Below, piece after piece: positions 6,973-12,846 of a stretch of DNA of 12,846 nucleotides. Under the pieces are notes generated by a model. The model did not search any database and was not told where the DNA came from. It saw only the letters and a program-made list of their open reading frames with translations. A program made the translations under genes and the position numbers. Positions within the stretch are counted from its first letter, which is position 1. Each line of letters begins with the position of its first letter. The DNA comes from Loktanella sp. UBA3435 (GTDB taxonomy: Bacteria > Pseudomonadota > Alphaproteobacteria > Rhodobacterales > Rhodobacteraceae): NCBI GenBank assembly GCA_002378665.1, contig DFSO01000086.1:41820-54665 (forward strand), written 5' to 3'.

Positions 6973-7686
6973 TTATGCCCCGACGGCGAGTTTTTCCGTG
7001 TTCATAACGGGCTCAGGGTCACGCAAGACATATCCACGCCCCCAGACCGTTTCGATGTAATTTTCACCACTTGTCGCTTCTGCAAGCTTTTTACGTAACT
7101 TACAGATGAAGACGTCGATGATTTTGAGTTCGGGTTCATCCATCCCGCCGTAGAGATGGTTCAGGAACATCTCTTTGGTGAGTGTCGTGCCTTTGCGTAG
7201 GCTTAATAGTTCTAACATTTGGTATTCTTTGCCAGTCAGGTGGACCGTATTTCCGCTCACATCGACAGTCTTGGCGTCGAGGTTAACAGCAATACGGCCC
7301 GTTTTGATGATCGACTGCGCATGGCCTTTTGACCTGCGAATAATTGCATGAATACGCGCCACGAGTTCCTCGCGGTGGAATGGCTTCGTGAGATAGTCGT
7401 CAGCACCAAAACCAAAGCCTTTTAGCTTGCTTTCCGTATCGTCATCACCCGAGAGGATCAAAATTGGTGTGTCAACTTTGCTCAATCGGAGTTGCCGAAG
7501 GACTTCATGTCCATTCATATCGGGTAGGTTTAGGTCAAGCAGGATCAAATCGTAGTCGTAAAGCTTTGCAAGATCGATCCCTTCTTCGCCAAGGTCCGTC
7601 GCATAGACGTTAAGGTTGGCATGGGTAAGCATCAATTCGATGCTCTTTGATGTTGTAGGATCGTCTTCAACCAATAGGACGCGCAT
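6973..7686 (-). CDS. ctrA: Cell cycle response regulator CtrA
   Basis: CtrA is an OmpR-family transcription factor. In Caulobacter it is essential and controls replication and division; in Rhodobacteraceae it is mostly tied to motility and gene transfer agents. The 237-aa protein has a receiver domain (about 1-120) with the acidic pocket Glu7, Asp8, Asp9, the phosphorylated Asp51 (LILLDLNLPD) and Lys106 (TKPF). A winged-helix DNA-binding domain covers about 125-232 and ends in ETVWGRGYVLRDP. The C-terminus is VGA; in Caulobacter a C-terminal AA is part of the ClpXP degradation signal, so the related tail is worth noting. The ATG at 7686 is preceded by GGAGAG. The gene follows sciP on the same strand, and the 92-bp gap holds a CtrA box. 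Confidence 0.97.
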   Translation of the reverse strand: MRVLLVEDDPTTSKSIELMLTHANLNVYATDLGEEGIDLAKLYDYDLILLDLNLPDMNGHEVLRQLRLSKVDTPILILSGDDDTESKLKGFGFGADDYLTKPFHREELVARIHAIIRRSKGHAQSIIKTGRIAVNLDAKTVDVSGNTVHLTGKEYQMLELLSLRKGTTLTKEMFLNHLYGGMDEPELKIIDVFICKLRKKLAEATSGENYIETVWGRGYVLRDPEPVMNTEKLAVGA

Positions 7687-7710
7687 TAATTCTCTCCGCT
7701 CTCACTTCCG

Positions 7711-7740
7711 ATAAAATCAACGTAAACCGCAAATGGTTAA
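7711..7740 (-). promoter_or_regulatory. Candidate ctrA promoter overlapping the CtrA box
   Basis: On the minus strand TTAACC (complement of 7735-7740) could serve as the -35, followed after 18 nt by TTTTAT (complement of 7711-7716) as the -10. In CtrA-activated promoters the CtrA box commonly overlaps the -35, as it does here. The distance to the ctrA ATG is about 25 nt from the -10. The -10 match is modest, so positions are provisional. Confidence 0.4.
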
Positions 7741-7751
7741 TTGTGCTTTAA
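7737..7751. promoter_or_regulatory. CtrA binding site (TTAA-N7-TTAA) upstream of ctrA
   Basis: TTAATTGTGCTTTAA is an exact match to the full CtrA consensus of two TTAA half-sites 7 nt apart. It ends 51 bp before the ctrA start, between the sciP stop and ctrA. Autoregulation of ctrA by CtrA is established in Caulobacter; here it is inferred from the site. The minus-strand reading places a half-site TTAACC at the -35 position. Confidence 0.75.
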
Positions 7752-7778
7752 CGACATGTGAGAACTTTGCACTTCACG

Positions 7779-8057
7779 TTAAGGTTGTCGATACTGCTTT
7801 AGGGCGGTCACCCGCAAGCCCGCAACCCCATGTTGGTTCACGGCTGTTTCCCATTCTCCAAATTCCTCTTCGGATAGTCCGTAGGTTGCTTGCGCTATTT
7901 CCCGCGTTATCAAACCAGCGGCAACAGCGCGCACAACAACTGCTTTCCGAGACGCGACCCAGCGCCGTGTGTCCGCGGGCGGCAAGTCAGCCCGCGTGAT
8001 TATTGTACCGTCTGATAAGGTCACCGAACGTGGCCCTTCTACTTTTCTCAAATACAT
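7779..8057 (-). CDS. sciP: CtrA inhibitor SciP (DUF1153 family)
   Basis: SciP is a small helix-turn-helix protein which, in Caulobacter, binds CtrA or nearby DNA and blocks CtrA from recruiting RNA polymerase at its promoters. The 92-aa product has the conserved family start MYLRKVEGPRSVTL, the ITRADLPPADTRRWVASRKA segment, a Trp-repressor-like HTH (about 36-75) and a short basic tail. The ATG at 8057 has AGGGG about 8 nt upstream. It sits directly before ctrA on the same strand, so activator and inhibitor are physically linked and could be partly co-transcribed. The TAA stop (7779-7781) is 92 bp from the ctrA start. It is divergent from mnmA. The identification rests on remembered family sequence and on context. 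Confidence 0.9.
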   Translation of the reverse strand: MYLRKVEGPRSVTLSDGTIITRADLPPADTRRWVASRKAVVVRAVAAGLITREIAQATYGLSEEEFGEWETAVNQHGVAGLRVTALKQYRQP

Positions 8058-8090
8058 CTCTCACACCCCTTTCAAGGTTTTCCCGAGACC

Positions 8091-8118
8091 GTTATGAGAG
8101 TGACACTCTTAATGTAAG
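8091..8118 (-). promoter_or_regulatory. Candidate sciP promoter with a 13-bp palindrome in the spacer
   Basis: On the minus strand CTTACA (complement of 8113-8118) and CATAAC (complement of 8091-8096), each matching 4 of 6 consensus bases, are 16 nt apart. The spacer contains AGAGTGACACTCT (8097-8109 on the plus strand), a perfect palindrome of 6-bp arms around a single base. A palindrome lying between -35 and -10 is a common operator position for repressors, and MerR-type activators also bind there. No cognate regulator is identified in the window. Confidence 0.4.
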
Positions 8119-8131
8119 GTATAACCGCGCC

Positions 8132-8159
8132 TTGTTCATGCGGCGAATTTTCCTATATT
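8132..8159 (+). promoter_or_regulatory. Candidate mnmA promoter
   Basis: TTGTTC (8132-8137) and TATATT (8154-8159) are separated by 16 nt, with 4 and 5 consensus matches respectively. The predicted start lies about 25 nt before the mnmA ATG at 8191, giving a short leader. It is divergent from the candidate sciP promoter. Confidence 0.5.
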
Positions 8160-8190
8160 TCGAACAAAGCTTTCATGATCGGACCTTAAA

Positions 8191-9330
8191 ATGCCTCTCG
8201 ACCCTGCACTCAACTCACTTGGGTTCGCCAAACCGCCGTCAGAAACGCGCGTTGTTGTTGCCATGTCTGGCGGCGTGGATAGCTCTGTTGTGGCTGCCCA
8301 ATTGGCCGAGGAAGGCTACGATGTCGTGGGCGTCACCTTGCAGCTTTATGATCATGGCGCGGCCTTGGCCAAGAAAGGCGCCTGCTGTGCGGGGCGTGAT
8401 ATTCACGATGCCCGCCGTGTGGCCGAGGAGATGGGCTTTCCACATTATGTGCTCGATTATGAAAATACGTTCCGCGAGGCGGTGATGGACGAATTCGCCG
8501 ATAGCTATCTGGCGGGTGCGACCCCAGTGCCGTGCATTCGTTGCAATGAGCGGGTGAAATTCAAGGACCTGTTGAATACGGCCAAGGATCTGGACGCCGA
8601 TTGCATGGCGACGGGGCATTATATTCAACGAATGGTTGGCGATCATGGCCCTGAGTTGCACGCGGCTGCGGATGCGACGAAAGATCAAAGCTACTTCTTG
8701 TTCTCGACAACCCCAGAGCAGTTGGCATATCTTCGGTTCCCGCTTGGACACCTGAAATCTAAGGAAGAAACCCGTGCCTTGGCGGTCAAATACGGGCTGG
8801 GCGTTGCGGATAAGCCTGACAGCCAAGACATCTGCTTTGTCCCGAACGGCGACTATGCAGCAGTGATCGAGAAACTGCGCCCCGGTGCGGCGGCAGCTGG
8901 TGATATTGTCGATGTCGAAGGCCGCGTTCTGGGCACGCATAACGGTGTGATCCATTACACGATTGGTCAGCGGCGCGGGCTGGGGATAGGTGGTCTGGCC
9001 GATCCGCTTTATGTGGTGAAGCTGGACGTGGATAAGCGCCATGTGATCGTCGGGCCAAAGGAAATGCTGGCAACCCGCATGGTGCCACTGCGCGAGATCA
9101 ACTGGCTGGGCGATGGCAGCTTGATGGACGGTGGCGAGCGTCAAATCGCCGTCAAAGTCCGCTCCACCCGCCCACCAATCGACGCGATCTTGCGGCCGAT
9201 CTCAGAAACTGAGGCGGAGGTCGAATTGCTGGTCGCCGAAGAAGGCGTGGCCCCCGGTCAGGCTTGTGTGTTCTACGATCCAGAAAGCACCCGCGTTTTG
9301 GGCGGCGGATGGATCTGGCGTGGGTACTAA
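8191..9330 (+). CDS. mnmA: tRNA-specific 2-thiouridylase MnmA
   Basis: MnmA puts sulfur on C2 of the wobble uridine (U34) in tRNAs for Lys, Glu and Gln, using ATP to adenylate the base and a persulfide for sulfur. The 379-aa protein matches the family length. The PP-loop SGGVDSS is at 26-32. The CxxC-type site reads PCIRCN, with Cys115 and Cys118, after TPVP where TPNP is usual; the catalytic second cysteine is Cys215 in SQDICFV. GQRRGLG and a C-terminal beta-barrel ending in VLGGGWI complete the family pattern. The ribosome binding site is weak (GGA at 8181-8183), but the N-terminus is typical of related bacteria. No terminator was seen before the next gene, 91 bp away. Confidence 0.97.
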   Translation: MPLDPALNSLGFAKPPSETRVVVAMSGGVDSSVVAAQLAEEGYDVVGVTLQLYDHGAALAKKGACCAGRDIHDARRVAEEMGFPHYVLDYENTFREAVMDEFADSYLAGATPVPCIRCNERVKFKDLLNTAKDLDADCMATGHYIQRMVGDHGPELHAAADATKDQSYFLFSTTPEQLAYLRFPLGHLKSKEETRALAVKYGLGVADKPDSQDICFVPNGDYAAVIEKLRPGAAAAGDIVDVEGRVLGTHNGVIHYTIGQRRGLGIGGLADPLYVVKLDVDKRHVIVGPKEMLATRMVPLREINWLGDGSLMDGGERQIAVKVRSTRPPIDAILRPISETEAEVELLVAEEGVAPGQACVFYDPESTRVLGGGWIWRGY

Positions 9331-9421
9331 AGTCAATAAACTTTGAAATAGCGCGGCTCAAACATGCGTCGCGATGTAAAATGACCTAGAACAAACCCAA
9401 CAGGCAGCTTAGGCAAGACAC

Positions 9422-10288
9422 ATGATATACAGCACTGCTCAAGAATGGCGAAACGCCCCGCAAAAACGTGTCCTGCTATTTGCAATGTCTGGGCTTGGCA
9501 AAACCTATCTGTCCAATCTGGTCCGTGATCAGGGTGATTGGTTTCATTATTCCATCGATTACCGCATTGGCACCCGCTACATGGGCGAGTTTATTGCCGA
9601 TAACGCCAAGCGTGAGGCGATGAAGGTGCCGTTCCTGCGTGATCTTTTGCGCTCTGACAGTATCTATATCGGGTCCAACATCTCTTTTGATGATCTGCGG
9701 CCGATGTCGTCTTACCTTGGTAAACCGGGTAATCCTGAGCTGGGTGGTTTGGAATGGGACGAATATACCCGCCGTCAAGATCAGTTTCAGAAGGCCGAGG
9801 TTGCGGCTCTGCATGACACGGGTCACTTTATCCAGCGCAGCCACGACCTCTATCAATACCCGCATTTCATCTGCGACACAGGCGGCTCGATCTGCGAATG
9901 GGTTGATGTTAATGATCCCGATGATCCAATTATGACCGACCTTGCCGCCAAGACCCTGATGATCTGGATCGAAGGATCGGACGCGCACACAGCCGAGCTC
10001 GTACGCAGGTTCGACAAAGAGCCAAAGCCGATGTCATATGATCCGGTGTTCTTGTTGCACACATGGAAGGCCTATTTGGCCGAATTCGATATTCAGCCTA
10101 ACGCCGTGAACCCTGACGATTTCATTCGCTGGGCCTTTGCCAAGGCGCTTGCCCACCGTCAGCCGCGTTATAAGGCGATGGCGGAGCGTTGGGGCCTCAC
10201 GATCCCAATGGATGCCGTCGCACAGGTCAAAACGGCGGGTGATTTTGTCGATATGGTTGCCGAGGCACTTGAGATGCGGGGCAATTAA
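9422..10288 (+). CDS. P-loop ATPase/kinase-like protein of unknown function
   Basis: No named family was recognised. The 288-aa soluble protein has a strand followed by a P-loop near its N-terminus (RVLLFAMSGLGKTYLSN, P-loop at 21-28). This resembles the GxSGxGKS/T loop of small nucleotide kinases but with Ala in place of the first Gly. A hydrophobic strand with acidic ends, FICDTGGS at 149-156, could be a Walker B-like element. A second strand, LMIWIEGS at 179-186, follows. The rest is mixed alpha/beta with no membrane segment or signal peptide. The start is ATG at 9422, with AGG at 9411-9413. It lies 91 bp after mnmA and 41 bp before metA on the same strand, so a link to methionine metabolism is possible but unproven. 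Confidence 0.85.
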   Translation: MIYSTAQEWRNAPQKRVLLFAMSGLGKTYLSNLVRDQGDWFHYSIDYRIGTRYMGEFIADNAKREAMKVPFLRDLLRSDSIYIGSNISFDDLRPMSSYLGKPGNPELGGLEWDEYTRRQDQFQKAEVAALHDTGHFIQRSHDLYQYPHFICDTGGSICEWVDVNDPDDPIMTDLAAKTLMIWIEGSDAHTAELVRRFDKEPKPMSYDPVFLLHTWKAYLAEFDIQPNAVNPDDFIRWAFAKALAHRQPRYKAMAERWGLTIPMDAVAQVKTAGDFVDMVAEALEMRGN

Positions 10289-10329
10289 GCCTAGCTCTCT
10301 CTTTCCACACGACAATAGGATCAGAACAC

Positions 10330-11247
10330 ATGCCCATTAAGATTCCAGCCACCCTGCCCGCCTTTGACGTGCTGACGCGCGAAGGCGTGATGGTGATGGA
10401 CCCTGATGCGGCGGTTCATCAGGATATTCGGCCTTTGCGCATTGGCCTGTTGAACCTGATGCCAAAGAAAATTCAGACAGAGAACCAATTTGCGCGATTG
10501 ATCGGGGCGACGCCGCTACAGATTGAGCTGACCCTGATCCGGATGTCCGAGCATCAAACCAAGAATACCGCCGCCGAGCATATGGAAGAGTTCTATAAGA
10601 CTTTTGCCGAGGTGAAGGACGAGAAATTCGACGGGCTGATCATCACAGGCGCGCCGATCGAGCATTTGCCATTCCATGAGGTCACCTATTGGGATGAGCT
10701 GACGCAAATCTTTGACTGGACCCAGACCAATGTGCATTCCACTTTTGGCGTCTGCTGGGGCGGTATGGCGATGATCAACTATTTTCACAATGTGCCGAAG
10801 CATCTGACCGAAAACAAGGTTTTCGGCTGCTACCGCCACCGCGTGACAGAGCCTGCCTCGCCATACCTGCGCGGATTTTCGGACGATTGTGTGATCCCAG
10901 TGAGCCGCTGGACCGAAATGCGCCAAGAGGACATCGTGAAACCAACTGGCCTGCAAACGCTGATCACCAGTGACGAGTCAGGCCCTTGCTTGGTCGAAGA
11001 TGCGGCACACCGTGCGCTTTATATCTTTAACCATTTTGAGTATGACAGCGGCACGCTCAAGCAGGAATACGATCGCGACGTTGCCGAAGGCACGCCAATC
11101 CACATCCCGATGAACTACTACCCCAATGATGACCCTACGGTAGCACCGACGAATAAGTGGAGAAGTCACGCGCACCTTCTATATGGTAACTGGATCAACC
11201 AGATTTACCAAACAACGGCGTATGATATAAATGACATCGGTAATTAA
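10330..11247 (+). CDS. metA: Homoserine O-acetyltransferase (MetA family)
   Basis: MetA activates homoserine by O-acylation, the first committed step of methionine synthesis. The 305-aa protein shows the complete catalytic set: Cys142 in FGVCWGG, His235 and Glu237 in FNHFEYD. Residue 111 is Glu (TGAPIEHLPF). Published work on the family links Glu at this position to acetyl-CoA use and Gly, as in E. coli, to succinyl-CoA use, so acetyltransferase activity is predicted (also called metAA). The ATG at 10330 has AGGA 9 nt upstream. The 3' end overlaps the start of the following hydrolase by 17 bp. No standard SAM-II riboswitch was recognised upstream. Confidence 0.95.
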   Translation: MPIKIPATLPAFDVLTREGVMVMDPDAAVHQDIRPLRIGLLNLMPKKIQTENQFARLIGATPLQIELTLIRMSEHQTKNTAAEHMEEFYKTFAEVKDEKFDGLIITGAPIEHLPFHEVTYWDELTQIFDWTQTNVHSTFGVCWGGMAMINYFHNVPKHLTENKVFGCYRHRVTEPASPYLRGFSDDCVIPVSRWTEMRQEDIVKPTGLQTLITSDESGPCLVEDAAHRALYIFNHFEYDSGTLKQEYDRDVAEGTPIHIPMNYYPNDDPTVAPTNKWRSHAHLLYGNWINQIYQTTAYDINDIGN

Positions 11248-12229
11248 GTTTTTAGGACTTTCGGCGCTTGCCCTGAGCGGTTCCGCGTTCCTGAGTGGAT
11301 GTACATCTGCCGCGCGGGATGCAAAAATTGAAAAAGCTTTCCCACCAATTGGTGAATTCGTAGAGGTCGAGGGACGAAAGGTTCATTACCTGCGCGCAGG
11401 GTCAGGGCCGGAATTGGTGCTTCTCCATGGCGCTGGCGCCAATGTCCGTGACTATACTTTTGATTTGTTTGATCTTTTGAAAGATCGCTACACCGTCACC
11501 GCATTTGACAGACCCGGCCTTGGCTATACGGATCGCGTCCCAAATATCGACACGGGGCCATTTTCAACTGAAGGTGACAGCCCGCAAGCACAGGCTCACA
11601 TGCTGCGCGAGGCTGCTGAGAAAATCGGCATTAAGGACCCGATTGTTGCAGGTCATAGCTATGGCGGCATCGTGGCGCTGGCTTGGGCTGTCGAGGGGCT
11701 TGACATTGAAAGTCAACAAAACGCATCCGCTATTGTGTCATTTGCGGGTGTTGCCATGCCATGGCCAGATCCACTCGCTGCCTATTACACGATCAACGGC
11801 AGCGCTTTGGGCGGCGGCATTCTGGTCCCAATCCTTTCCGCCGTAGTGCCCGATAGTGTTGTGGAAAAAGCGGTCAATGACACGTTTACGCCAAATACCG
11901 CCCCTGACGGTTTTGTAGCACACCTTGGCGCGGAACTGGTGATGCGACCCGATAGTTTCCGCGCCAATGTGCGTCAGGTGAACACGCTTCAAAACGAAGT
12001 CATCAAACTCGCCCCGCGATATCCTGAACTCACAATTCCTATCGAAATTCTACACGGCACGGATGATGTAACGGTCCCAATTCATATTCACGCAAATGAA
12101 ATCGCGAAAATTGTGCCTTCTGTCCATGTGACACAACTGGAAGGCGTTGGTCATCAACCGCACCACGTCGATGTTGATGCCGCGATTGCCGCAATTGATC
12201 GCGCTGCTGGTCGCGCTGGATTGCGCTAG
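11231..12229 (+). CDS. Alpha/beta hydrolase lipoprotein
   Basis: The 332-aa protein is an alpha/beta-fold serine hydrolase with a lipoprotein signal peptide. After a charged start, a hydrophobic stretch ends in the lipobox LSGC with Cys24, so it should be lipid-anchored outside the cytoplasm. The fold elements are HGAGAN at about 66-71 (oxyanion hole), the nucleophile Ser143 in AGHSYGG, the acid in HGTDD (Asp279 likely) and His308 in EGVGHQPH. These resemble haloalkane dehalogenase or esterase relatives; the Ser nucleophile argues against a dehalogenase. The substrate is unknown. The ATG lies 17 bp inside metA in another frame, suggesting translational coupling, although one enzyme is cytosolic and the other exported. 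A later start would lose the signal peptide, so this start is preferred. Confidence 0.9.
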   Translation: MTSVIKFLGLSALALSGSAFLSGCTSAARDAKIEKAFPPIGEFVEVEGRKVHYLRAGSGPELVLLHGAGANVRDYTFDLFDLLKDRYTVTAFDRPGLGYTDRVPNIDTGPFSTEGDSPQAQAHMLREAAEKIGIKDPIVAGHSYGGIVALAWAVEGLDIESQQNASAIVSFAGVAMPWPDPLAAYYTINGSALGGGILVPILSAVVPDSVVEKAVNDTFTPNTAPDGFVAHLGAELVMRPDSFRANVRQVNTLQNEVIKLAPRYPELTIPIEILHGTDDVTVPIHIHANEIAKIVPSVHVTQLEGVGHQPHHVDVDAAIAAIDRAAGRAGLR

Positions 12230-12278
12230 CCGCCGCTCTTCCCCATAATGGTCGTGACCGAGCCAAAGGAAAACTTTG

Positions 12279-12846
12279 ATGGATTTGCCATTCGATGGCG
12301 GCATTAGCCGCTTTTACAAAGACGCAGCACCAGATTGGGTAAAAGCCACGCTGAACGATGCGGGTAAAAAAGCAATTTTGAACCCTGATTACCCTTACAA
12401 AAAGAAGATGCGTAAATCTGACTACGAAGCTGAAATGGCGGCGTTGCAGGTCGAATTGGTCAGGTTGCAGGCTTGGGCACGTGATAAGGGGGAGCGAATT
12501 GTCATCGTTTTTGAAGGCCGTGATGCGGCGGGCAAAGTTGGTACGATTTCGCGTTTCCGCGAGAATCTGAATCCGCGCAATGCGCGTGTTGTGGCCCTTT
12601 CTAAACCGTCAGAGGTGGAGGCCACACAATGGTATTTCCAGCGTTATGTTGAGGAGATGCCCTCTGCTGGTGAAATCGTTCTGTTTGATCGCAGTTGGTA
12701 TAACCGCGGTGTCGTGGAACACGTTTTTGGGTTTTGCACGCCAAAACAACGCGAAAAGTGGTTTAGCCAAGTTGATGCCTTTGAAAAGCTCATGGTCGAC
12801 GATGGCATCAAGCTTTTCAAAATCTGGCTCAACGTCGGACAAGCCA
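12279..12846 (+). CDS. ppk2: PPK2-family polyphosphate kinase, N-terminal part
   Basis: PPK2 enzymes transfer phosphate between polyphosphate and nucleotides, usually forming GTP or ATP from the diphosphates. The first 189 codons are present and the gene runs off the window with no stop. After a charged N-terminal extension, the P-loop region is FEGRDAAGK at 78-86 and the Walker B/catalytic block DRSWYNR at 137-143; the linking ATQWYFQRYVEEMP is typical. Two positions differ from the usual family pattern: the residue after the P-loop Lys is Val (GKVGTI; Gly is usual), and DRSWYNR is followed by GVVEHV in place of AGVEHV. The ATG has AAAGGA about 8 nt upstream. The gene follows the hydrolase by 49 bp. 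Confidence 0.92.
   Translation, partial: MDLPFDGGISRFYKDAAPDWVKATLNDAGKKAILNPDYPYKKKMRKSDYEAEMAALQVELVRLQAWARDKGERIVIVFEGRDAAGKVGTISRFRENLNPRNARVVALSKPSEVEATQWYFQRYVEEMPSAGEIVLFDRSWYNRGVVEHVFGFCTPKQREKWFSQVDAFEKLMVDDGIKLFKIWLNVGQA

Noticed and set aside
6862..6990. ctrA terminator (short GGGG/CCCC pairings just after the ctrA stop)
   Set aside because: The stems are only 4 bp, compete with each other and have no T-run; no terminator is claimed.
8109..8123. CtrA box upstream of sciP (TTAA-N7-TATA)
   Set aside because: The second half-site has two mismatches out of four bases, so it is not reported as a site.
8239..9144. 301-codon minus-strand ORF within mnmA
   Set aside because: It is a shadow of mnmA; mnmA has complete catalytic motifs, while this frame shows no recognisable domain.
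9331..9421. SAM-II riboswitch upstream of the metA region
   Set aside because: The invariant UGAUUUA segment and the GCUAAA block are absent; only a weak pseudoknot pattern remains, listed as a low-interest finding.

Overview
The window looks like chromosomal DNA of an alphaproteobacterium, most likely a marine Rhodobacteraceae (Roseobacter lineage) of moderate GC content. The case rests on a CtrA response regulator next to the short DUF1153 protein SciP, a perfect CtrA box (TTAA-N7-TTAA), a LexA site of the alphaproteobacterial direct-repeat form (GAAC-N7-GAAC), and the overall character of the proteins. The assignment below class level is inference. No prophage, transposon, CRISPR array, tRNA or rRNA was seen; the gene content is mostly core.

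Left part (1-2229): the 3' end of trmFO overlaps gluQ (tRNA modification). gluQ converges on and overlaps hisI (histidine synthesis). Divergent from hisI is a small NifU/IscU-like scaffold protein that keeps two of the three usual cluster cysteines.

Middle (2228-6861, minus strand): ligA and recG overlap by 4 bp as a replication/repair pair. Just after recG lies the most interesting part of the window. The recG stop codon sits inside a TTGACA -35 element. A perfect LexA-type direct repeat overlaps the proposed -10. About 70 nt further on is a 40-codon gene with a strong ribosome binding site, encoding a one-pass membrane peptide. Behind it is about 180 nt of highly structured sequence with pyrimidine-rich, anti-Shine-Dalgarno-like loops, ending in a clear intrinsic terminator. 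The reading offered here is a DNA-damage-induced small membrane protein, perhaps analogous to Caulobacter SidA, whose transcript may end in a regulatory RNA.

Cell-cycle block (6973-8190): sciP and ctrA lie in tandem on the minus strand, with a CtrA box between them pointing to autoregulation. SciP is the known inhibitor of CtrA-dependent transcription. A 13-bp palindrome sits in the spacer of a candidate sciP promoter, in the divergent region shared with mnmA.

Right part (8191-12846, plus strand): mnmA (tRNA 2-thiolation), a P-loop protein of unknown function, metA (Glu111, so predicted to use acetyl-CoA), a lipid-anchored alpha/beta hydrolase whose start overlaps metA, and the 5' part of a PPK2-type polyphosphate kinase that runs off the window. 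Three proteins (TrmFO, GluQ-RS, MnmA) modify tRNA, two of them at the wobble position. No stretch longer than 300 bases lacks a gene; the longest gap between coding regions is 2230-2409.
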